A DNA stretch of 14,625 nt from Clostridiales bacterium UBA4653 (lineage in GTDB: Bacteria > Bacillota > Clostridia > Oscillospirales > CAG-272): positions 1 to 14,625 of the forward strand of contig DHMB01000116.1 of the NCBI GenBank assembly GCA_002405565.1. The letters are read 5' to 3'. Positions 7,600 to 13,708 of the stretch are shown in pieces. Below the pieces are notes generated by a model. It saw only the letters and a program-made list of their open reading frames with translations, was not told the DNA's origin and searched no databases. Both the position numbers and the translations under genes were made by a program. The number at the start of each line of letters is the position of its first letter. Position 1 is the first letter of the stretch.

Positions 7600-8886
7600 T
7601 CAGTTAAGCGCGGTTATTGTGATTGTGCCTCTGAAGCTTTCGAGGCGGGTATTGTATGCCGACTGTTCAAACATGAAGTATAGCGTTATATCCTCGTCCG
7701 AGGCGTTGTAAATTCTGGTGAAATTAAAGGAATGTTGGTCGTTGGTCTGCGCTATTTTTTCGCCGTCGCGTTTTATGCGTGTAACCTCACGGCAAAGGTC
7801 GTCGTCATAACCGTCTGTCATCTGGATGGAGTAGTTACCGCTGTTATTGAACTCGTTTGATACCACCTGGAGAGAGCCGCTTACGGTAACGCTGTAAACA
7901 TGACCTTTTTTGAGCGTAATCTTATCAAGATAAGCGGATATCAGGTCTCCGCTGTTTACCTTTTCATAGACGCCTAAAGCCGCACTGCCGTTATTGAGAA
8001 ATGCTCTCGGAATTCTTGTTTCTGCATAAAAATATCCGGAGCAGGCGCCGTTCTGACCGGCGTCGCCTTTTTCACCCTGCGCGCCCGTATCTCCCTTATC
8101 GCCTTTGTCACCTTTTTCACCCTGCGCGCCTGTGTCGCCTTTATCACCTTTTTCACCTTGTGCGCCTGTTGCGCCGGTATCGCCTTTGTCACCCTTTTCG
8201 CCTTTTTCTCCAGCCACCTTCACGCCGGTGTCGGTTTCGCCGATCCACCAGTTGCCGTTTTCGCCGATGAAGGGAGTTTTGCCGTCACTGCCGCGAAGGG
8301 AAGAGAGATCATAAAGATTCAGCCATACTTCATCTCCCGCATAACGCCATTGAAGCATATTTTCGTTTACGCGGAATTCGGGGGATTTGCCGTCCTTGCC
8401 GTCCTTGCCGTCCGCGCCCTTCTGTCCGGAGGGGCCTGTTATGTCCGAAAGCGCAACGAGATTCTGCCATTGACCGCCCTCGCGGCGCCACTGTATGTAC
8501 GAATCGTTTTTTTTGACCTCGACGCTTTTTCCGTCGACGCCGTTTCTGCCGTTCTTTCCGTCTTTACCGTCCGCGCCGTCTTTACCGTCGACCCCGTTTT
8601 TACCGTCAAGACCGTCTTTGCCGTCTTTTCCGCTTGTGCCGTCTTTTCCGTCTGCGCCCTTTTCACCTGCGGCGCCTTTGAGCTCGTCAAGGGAAACAAG
8701 ATCGTGCCATTCGGATTCGCTTGCGTATTTCCATTGGATAGCCGTGCCGTTGTTACGCACTTCTGGCGAATCGGCTTTGATTTTTGACGCTTTGCTCCAT
8801 CCGGCTGCAAAAACAACACAGAGCACAAGGAGCACACAGCACAGCGCCGAAAGAGCTATTGCCAATAATTTTCTGCCTTTTTCCAT
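7600..8886 (-). CDS. BclA-like collagen protein with C1q/TNF-like C-terminal domain
   Basis: The product has 428 residues. An N-terminal hydrophobic segment (about 7-28) is a signal peptide or anchor. Three collagen stretches follow (71-121, 17 triplets; 151-168, 6 triplets; 226-282, 19 triplets). They are separated by copies of a roughly 30-residue module of pattern E-V/F-x-x-N...I/L-Q-W...W-x-x-L. The last about 145 residues are beta-rich (ending TITITALN) and look like the C1q/TNF-like heads found at the tip of BclA-type bacterial collagens; this fold call is inferred. The ATG has a GGAGG site 7 nt upstream. It is the first structural gene after the TetR regulator (91-nt gap) and lies 14 nt before the next gene. 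Confidence 0.85.
   Translation of the reverse strand: MEKGRKLLAIALSALCCVLLVLCVVFAAGWSKASKIKADSPEVRNNGTAIQWKYASESEWHDLVSLDELKGAAGEKGADGKDGTSGKDGKDGLDGKNGVDGKDGADGKDGKNGRNGVDGKSVEVKKNDSYIQWRREGGQWQNLVALSDITGPSGQKGADGKDGKDGKSPEFRVNENMLQWRYAGDEVWLNLYDLSSLRGSDGKTPFIGENGNWWIGETDTGVKVAGEKGEKGDKGDTGATGAQGEKGDKGDTGAQGEKGDKGDKGDTGAQGEKGDAGQNGACSGYFYAETRIPRAFLNNGSAALGVYEKVNSGDLISAYLDKITLKKGHVYSVTVSGSLQVVSNEFNNSGNYSIQMTDGYDDDLCREVTRIKRDGEKIAQTNDQHSFNFTRIYNASDEDITLYFMFEQSAYNTRLESFRGTITITALN
8041..8211 (-). repeat. Third collagen-like stretch, 19 Gly-X-Y triplets
   Basis: Residues 226-282 repeat the GEKGDKGDTGAQ unit that also builds the rod of the downstream protein. The DNA of the two genes is closely alike here, so gene conversion between them is possible. 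Confidence 0.88.
8527..8676 (-). repeat. First collagen-like stretch, 17 Gly-X-Y triplets
   Basis: Residues 71-121 of the BclA-like protein have Gly at every third position. The triplets are mainly GKD, GAD and GKN, unlike the GEK-GDK-GDT type of its later stretch. Confidence 0.88.
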
Positions 8887-8977
8887 TTTCGTTCCTCCGA
8901 TCGGAAAATTTCCTGCGGCGGGTTTTACGTCCGCTCACGCGCCGCAGAGCGCAAGCGACGGCGACCTTTGCCGCGAT

Positions 8978-9559
8978 TTATTTCGTTTTGTATTTTTCGA
9001 TGAACAGGGAAACGCCCAGCTTCAATACTTCCATCTGACTTTTCAGATAATATTCGTCGCCGAACATTGCAAAATGCACGCAGGCGCGGATGAAAATGAA
9101 TATCAGCGGGGTGATTACGTCATAAGGAATTCCGATTTTCGGTTCGAGCAGCTTTGCATACTCCGTATAACGACGGTCGACTCCTTCAAAGAATTTTTTG
9201 CCGCACTCTATATATTTCGGGTGCGTATAGACCTGATACATAAGGCGGTATTTTTTGCCGTGCTCCTTTGCCGTCCAATAGGGAACCTCGTCTATAAACC
9301 GCATGACGTCCTTCGGGTCTGTCGGGGCTTTCGCCATGAAGTCATCCTCGACCTTCGTCATACAGTAATCTGTCGACTGGATTATCAGGTCGTCTATATC
9401 GTCAAAATATGTATATATCGCGGCTTTGGATATTCCCGCCGCCTCCGCTATTGCCGAAATGCCGACCTCGGAAAGCCCGTTTTCGGCGTAGCAGTCATAG
9501 CAGGTCTCCATTATATGCGCTTTCTTTTCGTTGAAAGCCGTTTCGTTTCTTGTTCTCAT
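8978..9559 (-). CDS. TetR-family transcriptional regulator
   Basis: The product has 193 residues, normal for the family. The N-terminal DNA-binding domain shows the classical helix-turn-helix at about 33-52 (SAIAEAAGISKAAIYTYF), after a helix with MET-CYDCYAENG. The rest is a helical ligand-binding and dimer domain with no recognisable ligand signature. The ATG at 9557-9559 has a GGAGGG site 4 nt upstream. It leads the surface-protein operon on the same strand, and a palindromic operator overlaps the promoter's start-of-transcription region. It therefore probably represses itself and the collagen and ubiquitin genes until an unknown ligand binds. Confidence 0.92.
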   Translation of the reverse strand: MRTRNETAFNEKKAHIMETCYDCYAENGLSEVGISAIAEAAGISKAAIYTYFDDIDDLIIQSTDYCMTKVEDDFMAKAPTDPKDVMRFIDEVPYWTAKEHGKKYRLMYQVYTHPKYIECGKKFFEGVDRRYTEYAKLLEPKIGIPYDVITPLIFIFIRACVHFAMFGDEYYLKSQMEVLKLGVSLFIEKYKTK

Positions 9560-9575
9560 GTGTCCCTCCGAATAA

Positions 9576-9593
9576 TTGACCGAATGGTCGGTT
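9576..9593. promoter_or_regulatory. Probable TetR operator
   Basis: An imperfect palindrome with GACC and GGTC around GAAT, and outer ACCGA/TCGGT, resembles common TetR-family operators. It lies directly downstream of the -10 box and just before the ribosome site, ideal for autorepression. Confidence 0.7.
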
Positions 9594-9595
9594 AT

Positions 9596-9625
9596 ATTAT
9601 ATCACATGCCGGTTGTCGAATTCAA
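9596..9625 (-). promoter_or_regulatory. Promoter of the tetR and surface-protein operon
   Basis: On the minus strand a perfect TATAAT (9596-9601) with TG one base before it (extended -10) is preceded by TTGAAT (9620-9625) at 18 nt. No other convincing promoter is seen in the 91-nt gap before the first collagen gene, which holds only an 8-bp inverted repeat (8913-8920 with 8940-8947). This promoter therefore probably drives all four genes. Confidence 0.7.
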
Positions 9626-9727
9626 GCCTTTAACGAAGTTTTGTAGGAATAGGCAAATAAATTATGTAAAACTGCCGTATACATAAAAAGTCAACCTGTT
9701 TTTGCGTCGCAAAACTTATAAATCATA

Positions 9728-9756
9728 TGGTTTTTTGCGCCGATGTATGATATAAT
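9728..9756 (+). promoter_or_regulatory. Weak divergent promoter
   Basis: A perfect TATAAT (9751-9756), with TG one base before it, faces the small ORF. No good -35 box is present, so it would act as an extended -10 promoter. The upstream stretch (9640-9730) holds no gene. Confidence 0.45.
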
Positions 9757-9798
9757 GAAGCCGGACTGAAATTCGTAATAACGGAGGAGACGGAGGTA

Positions 9799-9891
9799 AT
9801 GGTCGATTACGAAAGCAGGAAGACCGTCACCCTCGGCGAGCTTATTCCGGGGTGGTGGGGCGACGAGCGCTACGGCTCGGAAAAGCGATAA
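9799..9891 (+). CDS. 30-codon ORF of unknown function, possibly a gene remnant
   Basis: The ATG follows a purine-rich GGAGGAGACGGAGG leader, and the -10-like TATAAT lies about 43 nt upstream. The peptide has 30 residues (ending GWWGDERYGSEKR), with no membrane segment and no family I recognise. Directly after its TAA the same frame stays open for 50 more codons, to a TGA at 10042-10044, with coding-like composition. It could therefore be a true small protein or a larger gene broken by a stop. The rest of 9892-10021 holds nothing else I can support. Confidence 0.35.
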   Translation: MVDYESRKTVTLGELIPGWWGDERYGSEKR

Positions 9892-10021
9892 GATTTTTGC
9901 GTGCGCACGGGGCGGCTTGCGACGTCATTTTATCCCGCGGGAGAGAGGCTTGCGGAAGGGACGGAGGCGACGGAGAAGGCGGGCTATGCAAAAAAATACG
10001 GCGGAAAATGTCGAAAAGGAC

Positions 10022-10050
10022 TTGACAATCCGCCCGTCATGTGATAACAT
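10022..10050 (+). promoter_or_regulatory. Strong promoter of the riboswitch-controlled operon
   Basis: A consensus TTGACA (10022-10027) and TAACAT (10045-10050) are 17 nt apart, again with TG one base before the -10. Transcription should start near 10057, at the 5' edge of the riboswitch. Confidence 0.8.
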
Positions 10051-10057
10051 GACAATT

Positions 10058-10166
10058 GCAAATGAGCGCAGAAGCTCATTTTCAAAAAGCTAATATTTCG
10101 GCAAAACCGTCGTGAGACGGCGACGCAAAGCCATGGGGCTCATTTTAATGTGAGTCAGCCGGTTGC
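10058..10166 (+). ncRNA. Cyclic-di-GMP-I riboswitch (GEMM-I)
   Basis: The core matches the GEMM-I pattern: GGCAAAACC (10100-10108), a stem CCGTC/GACGG closed by a GNRA tetraloop GTGA (10112-10115), the invariant GACGCAAAGCC (10122-10132), a second hairpin whose loop spans about 10143-10150, and the closing GTCAGCCGGTTGC (10154-10166). A 5' hairpin (10060-10067 with 10074-10081) precedes it. The GNRA loop would dock into the second helix as in known structures. It sits between a strong promoter and an intrinsic terminator in front of an EAL-like gene, which fits a c-di-GMP sensor. A cGAMP-selective variant cannot be excluded by eye. Confidence 0.88.
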
Positions 10167-10202
10167 AATTTTTCAGATTGCAACCGGCTTTTTGTTTTTT
10201 TT
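10157..10202 (+). terminator. Riboswitch-controlled intrinsic terminator
   Basis: A perfect 13-bp stem (10157-10169 with 10177-10189) with a 7-nt loop is followed by a long T tract interrupted by one G. Its 5' arm reuses the closing segment of the aptamer (10157-10166), so the folded aptamer and the terminator exclude each other. This suggests that ligand binding allows read-through. Confidence 0.88.
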
Positions 10203-10224
10203 CGGTTCGGAGGAGGTGCGATGT

Positions 10225-11031
10225 ATGAATATTCTTGATGTTTGTGCAACACGCACACTCGATTGCGGGGTCGTACCGATAGAGCTCGGTGTCAGAGCTA
10301 TGTATGACTGTTATTCTTCCCGCGTCGCGGGGTATCGGATAAGGGCGTACATAAACAGTATTCTCTATGGCTCGCTTTCGCCGGAGGACTATTTTGCCTC
10401 TATCGAGCATGACGCTGTCGGTGCGGATTTCGCAAAACGCAACCTGAGAGCCGTCATCAAAGCGGCTCCGGGGATTTCGGGGGAAGCCCCGGAGCCGGAA
10501 ATCATATCCGTTCAGTGTCCGCAGGCGATATTTGAAGGAGAGGATATCTATGATATTCTCCGCGCTGTCGGTCGCGGGGCGGACGCAAAAATCATAAAGA
10601 AAATGTGCCTTGAATTTGACGGAAATCTCCTTTGCGGCGATGTGCGTCGGCTTGAAAGAATTTTTGCCGATATCCGCGCCGCGGGCTGGAAGATTGCCGT
10701 CGGAGGATACGGGCAGAGGTCATTTCCGATGGCTGCCCTGGCGGACGTTCCTCCCGATGTCGTTTATATGTCGGCGGAGACGGTTGCAATGCTTTCGGAC
10801 AGGGAAAAAGCCGCTTCCGCGCGGGCGTTCATACGCTTTGCGACGGGTCTCGGGATAAAGGTTGTCGCAGAGGGCGTGACGGATGACGGACAGCTCCGCG
10901 ACCTCGGCTCATCCGAATGTTTTGCATATATGCCGTCGACGGAATACATGGGAAACCGCGACTGTCCGGGCGAAGAAAGAGACCTTTCATCATTTTCCCG
11001 TAATGCGGGAGGTGACGGAAATGAGCTCTGA
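10225..11031 (+). CDS. Degenerate EAL-domain protein (inactive c-di-GMP phosphodiesterase fold)
   Basis: The product has 268 residues. The start is set by GGAGGAGG (10209-10216), 8 nt upstream. The whole chain follows the EAL fold: a VVPIE start, SLSPEDYF, a strand CLEFDG (129-133), ADIRAAGWKIAV, and VVAEGV (213-218). Catalytic signatures are lost: the EAL motif reads RIR at about residues 38-40, the metal-binding DDFGTG reads GGYGQRS (160-166), and the usual Lys in the IK-D strand is Tyr. Glu130 and Glu216 remain. It should not cleave c-di-GMP, but may bind it or a protein partner, as known for degenerate EAL proteins such as LapD, FimX or YdiV. No membrane segment is seen. It is the first gene after the c-di-GMP riboswitch and overlaps the next gene by 11 nt, so translation is probably coupled. 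Confidence 0.85.
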   Translation: MNILDVCATRTLDCGVVPIELGVRAMYDCYSSRVAGYRIRAYINSILYGSLSPEDYFASIEHDAVGADFAKRNLRAVIKAAPGISGEAPEPEIISVQCPQAIFEGEDIYDILRAVGRGADAKIIKKMCLEFDGNLLCGDVRRLERIFADIRAAGWKIAVGGYGQRSFPMAALADVPPDVVYMSAETVAMLSDREKAASARAFIRFATGLGIKVVAEGVTDDGQLRDLGSSECFAYMPSTEYMGNRDCPGEERDLSSFSRNAGGDGNEL

Positions 11032-11824
11032 ACGCAGAAAGACGCCCTCGGTGCTGAGAAGGTCGGCGGGGGAGGTCAAATCCTATCGCAGACTGAAAAA
11101 GGTTATACCCGCCGTCAGCGGAGCGATAATCGTTCTGCTCGTGATAATCTACATAATTTCGCTTCTTTTCAGCCGTTACGGCAGCTTTACCGTCCGCATA
11201 ACGGACATGAACAACCGCAGATATTCGCTTTCCCTTGCGGAAAACGATAAATTCATAAATCCCGTGTCGCGACTGAATTCAAAAGCCGTCAAGGACGCAA
11301 CGAACATAGACGGGAACACCCTTCCGAACACGTTGTGCGACGTAAACGGCGAGCACAACGGCGAAAATTACGTTGCATACACCTTCTATTGCAAGAACAC
11401 CGGAACGGAAGAGGTTTCATACAGCTATCAGCTTCTCATATCGAGAAAAACGATAGGTATTGACGCGGCGATAAGAGTCCGTATCTACTATACGCCATTC
11501 TATTACGACTCGGCAACAGGGGATTACGATATCAACCGCGATTATACGGATTATGCAAAGCCGAAAACGGGAGGCGGAGGCGAGCCCGAAACCGACCCGC
11601 ACGACAGAGTCATGACGAATTTCGCAAGCTCGGACGTTGTGACGGAGGGGATAATCGAAGGGTTCAAGCCCGGGGATATTTCAAAAATAACCGTTGTCAT
11701 CTGGATTGAAGGCAATGACCCCGACTGCACGGACGACATCATCGGCGGAGAATTCAAGGTCGATATGGAAATGACGGTTGTCAGCGGAGGCGAAACCTCG
11801 GACAACGCAAGATATGCCGGATAA
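11021..11824 (+). CDS. N-terminally anchored surface protein, TasA/camelysin-like beta domain suspected
   Basis: The product has 267 residues. The ATG has a GGGAGGTGA site about 7 nt upstream and overlaps the end of the EAL-like gene. A basic cytoplasmic N-terminus (1-27) precedes one membrane helix (about 29-50). The remaining residues lie outside and are beta-rich, with YVAYTFYCKNTG and, near the end, VVIWIEGNDPDCTDDIIGG. The latter strand pattern is familiar from SipW-dependent TasA/camelysin-like proteins of Clostridia, though the SipW-type signal itself is absent here. A Gly-rich hinge (GGGGEPE, about 184-190) interrupts the domain. Position before the fibre protein suggests a membrane base or assembly factor for it; this is inferred from context. 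Confidence 0.65.
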   Translation: MSSERRKTPSVLRRSAGEVKSYRRLKKVIPAVSGAIIVLLVIIYIISLLFSRYGSFTVRITDMNNRRYSLSLAENDKFINPVSRLNSKAVKDATNIDGNTLPNTLCDVNGEHNGENYVAYTFYCKNTGTEEVSYSYQLLISRKTIGIDAAIRVRIYYTPFYYDSATGDYDINRDYTDYAKPKTGGGGEPETDPHDRVMTNFASSDVVTEGIIEGFKPGDISKITVVIWIEGNDPDCTDDIIGGEFKVDMEMTVVSGGETSDNARYAG

Positions 11825-11843
11825 AAACGGCAGACAGGAACAA

Positions 11844-11863
11844 AAAAGCCAAACGGGGCTTTT
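11844..11863 (+). terminator. Weak hairpin after the anchored surface protein gene
   Basis: A 7-bp stem AAAAGCC/GGCTTTT with a 6-nt loop ends in four T. It may lower read-through or protect RNA ends. A second hairpin (11963-11969 with 11978-11984) follows, without a T run. No convincing promoter is seen before the fibre gene at 12031. Confidence 0.35.
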
Positions 11864-12030
11864 CGGTTCCGCCGGAATTACGCATTCCATTCCCGCATAT
11901 TGCGGCGGACTGCAAAAGCCCCGCGCGGAGCTTGAAGGCTTGTATATAAAACAGAAATCCTTTGCCGCATGGCGCTGTGCGGCAATCGACAATAAAAAAC
12001 AAAACCAAAAAAACAAAGGAGAAAAAACTA

Positions 12031-12714
12031 ATGAAAAAATTCAGAAAGCTCATTCCCGCGTTCTGCATGCTGCTTGTTTCGGCAATGCTTGTGGGAACAT
12101 CGACATTCGCATGGTTTTCAATGAACAATAAGGTCAACGCAACAGGTATGCAGATAAGTGCCAAATCGGACAGCGCATACCTTGTTATAAACGAAGGCGG
12201 CACATTCAGTTCCGCCGGCACAGACAAAGAAGTTACTTCAACGGCAGCGGCAAAAGAGCTTTTCCCCGTTGCGCCCGTAACCGCTTTTACAAACGCAAGC
12301 GCGGCTTCCGACGTCACAACTGCGGCAAACTGGCACTATGCTTACAGCAACGATCCCGCAGTATCGACAAAAACAGGTGACTATATAGCCTGCAAGGATC
12401 TTGCAAATTATGTTGCTTCCGAAACATTCTCCATCGGTCTGAATGAAAAATCCGGTCTTTCATCTCTCAGCAATCTTAAAGTATCGGCTATCACTCTTCC
12501 CGAAAACACGGCGATAAAGGTTGTTCTTGTCTGCGGAGATAAGGTTGCGACAGCCGCAGGCGACACACTCGCGGACGCTGTCGGCAAGGACGGCGTTACG
12601 GTAACCGTTTATTACTATATCGACGGTAACGAAAGCGCTGTATATACAAACAACGCGGCAGCGCTCACCGGCAAGGTTGCGCTTGAATTCACGGCAGACC
12701 TTCCCACAGCCTGA
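12031..12714 (+). CDS. SipW-dependent exported protein, TasA/camelysin-like fibre candidate
   Basis: The product has 227 residues. The start has an AAAGGAG site 8-9 nt upstream. The signal region 1-27 ends in LVGTSTFAWFS, the type of signal processed by SipW peptidases, after which the mature chain would begin near W28. The mature part is Ala/Ser/Thr-rich with many beta-prone stretches (VKVSAITLPENTAIKVVLV-like strands near 153-172, and VTVTVYYYIDG near 190-200) and no C-terminal anchor. This agrees with a secreted subunit of the TasA/CalY kind that forms extracellular matrix fibres. A SipW-type peptidase lies next downstream. Overall similarity to TasA is not obvious beyond the signal, so the fibre role is inferred. 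Confidence 0.7.
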   Translation: MKKFRKLIPAFCMLLVSAMLVGTSTFAWFSMNNKVNATGMQISAKSDSAYLVINEGGTFSSAGTDKEVTSTAAAKELFPVAPVTAFTNASAASDVTTAANWHYAYSNDPAVSTKTGDYIACKDLANYVASETFSIGLNEKSGLSSLSNLKVSAITLPENTAIKVVLVCGDKVATAAGDTLADAVGKDGVTVTVYYYIDGNESAVYTNNAAALTGKVALEFTADLPTA

Positions 12715-12731
12715 CAACCCGTCATAATTCC

Positions 12732-12789
12732 TTATCCTTAGCGCACAGGATAAAAATTTTCTCCCTGCACGGGAAAACCGTGCGGGGAG
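12732..12789 (+). other. Two hairpins between the fibre and peptidase genes
   Basis: The first stem is TTATCCT/AGGATAA (12732-12738 with 12747-12753), followed by AAATTTT. The second is a 12-bp GC-rich stem (12761-12772 with 12778-12789, one G-T pair) with a GAAAA loop and no T run. They could act as partial terminators or stabilise the upstream mRNA, so that the structural protein is made in excess of its peptidase. A third short stem lies near 12813-12826. Confidence 0.45.
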
Positions 12790-12865
12790 TATCGGCTTGA
12801 AAAAGTCATATCCGCGGCATGTGCCGCACAGCTCCGCAAAATAAAACAATAAGGACTTAAAAGGA

Positions 12866-13657
12866 ATGGAAAATCAGAAAAAATCAAAAAAGGTCATTGA
12901 CATTGTCGTCAATGCTATACTGTGGCTGTTTGTGGCGTTCAGCATATTTGTGACAATCGTTGCGGTTTCCGCAGGGGACAACGCCAAAAACGTACCGACT
13001 GTCGGCGGGAAGTGCTTTCTCTATGTTCAGTCGGACTCAATGAATGCAAAAAAGCCCGAAAGCGTTGCGGCGGACAAGCCCTCCGGCTTTTCAAAGGGTA
13101 CAATGATCATCGGAAAATACATAGCCGATGATGACGCGGCTGTCGACGGGCTCTCCGTCGGCGACATAATAACATACGAATGGGACATAAACGGTGACGG
13201 AACAATCTCCCCCGGAGAAAACAATACGCACCGTATCACGGAAATCGAAAGAGACGCCTCCGGCGCGATAATTTCCGTTTCGACCATGGGCGATAACCCC
13301 GAATACAGCAACGGAATGAGCGAAACGGTTCGCCGCTCCGCGATAATTGCCGTATATACGGGCGGAAAGGTGCCCGGGCTCGGCGCGGTGCTTTCGTTCC
13401 TCAATACACAGCTCGGCTTCGGACTCTGTATTCTTCTCCCTCTTGCCGCGTTCTTTATATATCAGCTCATTAAATTCATCCGCGCGGTGACAGCCGTCAA
13501 AAACGAAGGAAAGAAAGTCATTTCAGCGGCAGATGAAGAGCTCATCAAACAGAAAGCAATCGAGGAATATCTGCGCAGACAGAAGGAAGCGGAGAATTCC
13601 CCGTCAGATACGGCGGAGGACGCTGAAGGTCAGCCCGATGAGGGCAAAAACGACTGA
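12866..13657 (+). CDS. sipW: SipW-type (ER-type) signal peptidase I
   Basis: The product has 263 residues. A first membrane helix (about 12-35) leads to the catalytic Ser58 in SDSM. His122 in NTHRI replaces the Lys of ordinary bacterial peptidases, the hallmark of the SipW/Sec11 class. Asp143 in MGDNP would complete the triad. A second membrane helix lies at about 185-207, followed by a charged cytoplasmic tail. The box after Ser58 is longer than usual (about 60 residues between Ser and His, versus about 40 in Bacillus SipW). It includes a calcium-loop-like DINGDGTISPGE at 107-118. It should cleave the signal of the protein encoded just upstream. An AAGGA site lies close to the start. Confidence 0.9.
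   Translation: MENQKKSKKVIDIVVNAILWLFVAFSIFVTIVAVSAGDNAKNVPTVGGKCFLYVQSDSMNAKKPESVAADKPSGFSKGTMIIGKYIADDDAAVDGLSVGDIITYEWDINGDGTISPGENNTHRITEIERDASGAIISVSTMGDNPEYSNGMSETVRRSAIIAVYTGGKVPGLGAVLSFLNTQLGFGLCILLPLAAFFIYQLIKFIRAVTAVKNEGKKVISAADEELIKQKAIEEYLRRQKEAENSPSDTAEDAEGQPDEGKND
13184..13219 (+). other. EF-hand-like loop within the signal peptidase
   Basis: Residues 107-118 fit the 12-residue calcium loop pattern, with Asp at 1, Asn at 3, Asp at 5, Gly at 6, Ile at 8 and Glu at 12. The loop ends four residues before catalytic His122. Confidence 0.6.
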
Positions 13658-13708
13658 CGCGCGACGCACCGCCGGCATACAAACAAGATTTTATGAAGGT
13701 TTACGGTT

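Noticed and set aside
8913..8947. Inverted repeat between tetR and the first collagen gene as a terminator
   Set aside because: The 8-bp stem has a 19-nt loop and no T run, so it is not an intrinsic terminator; at most a leader structure.
5720..9600. Sortase-anchored pilus operon
   Set aside because: No LPXTG-like motif or sortase gene is seen. Two of the proteins end in plain membrane helices with basic tails.
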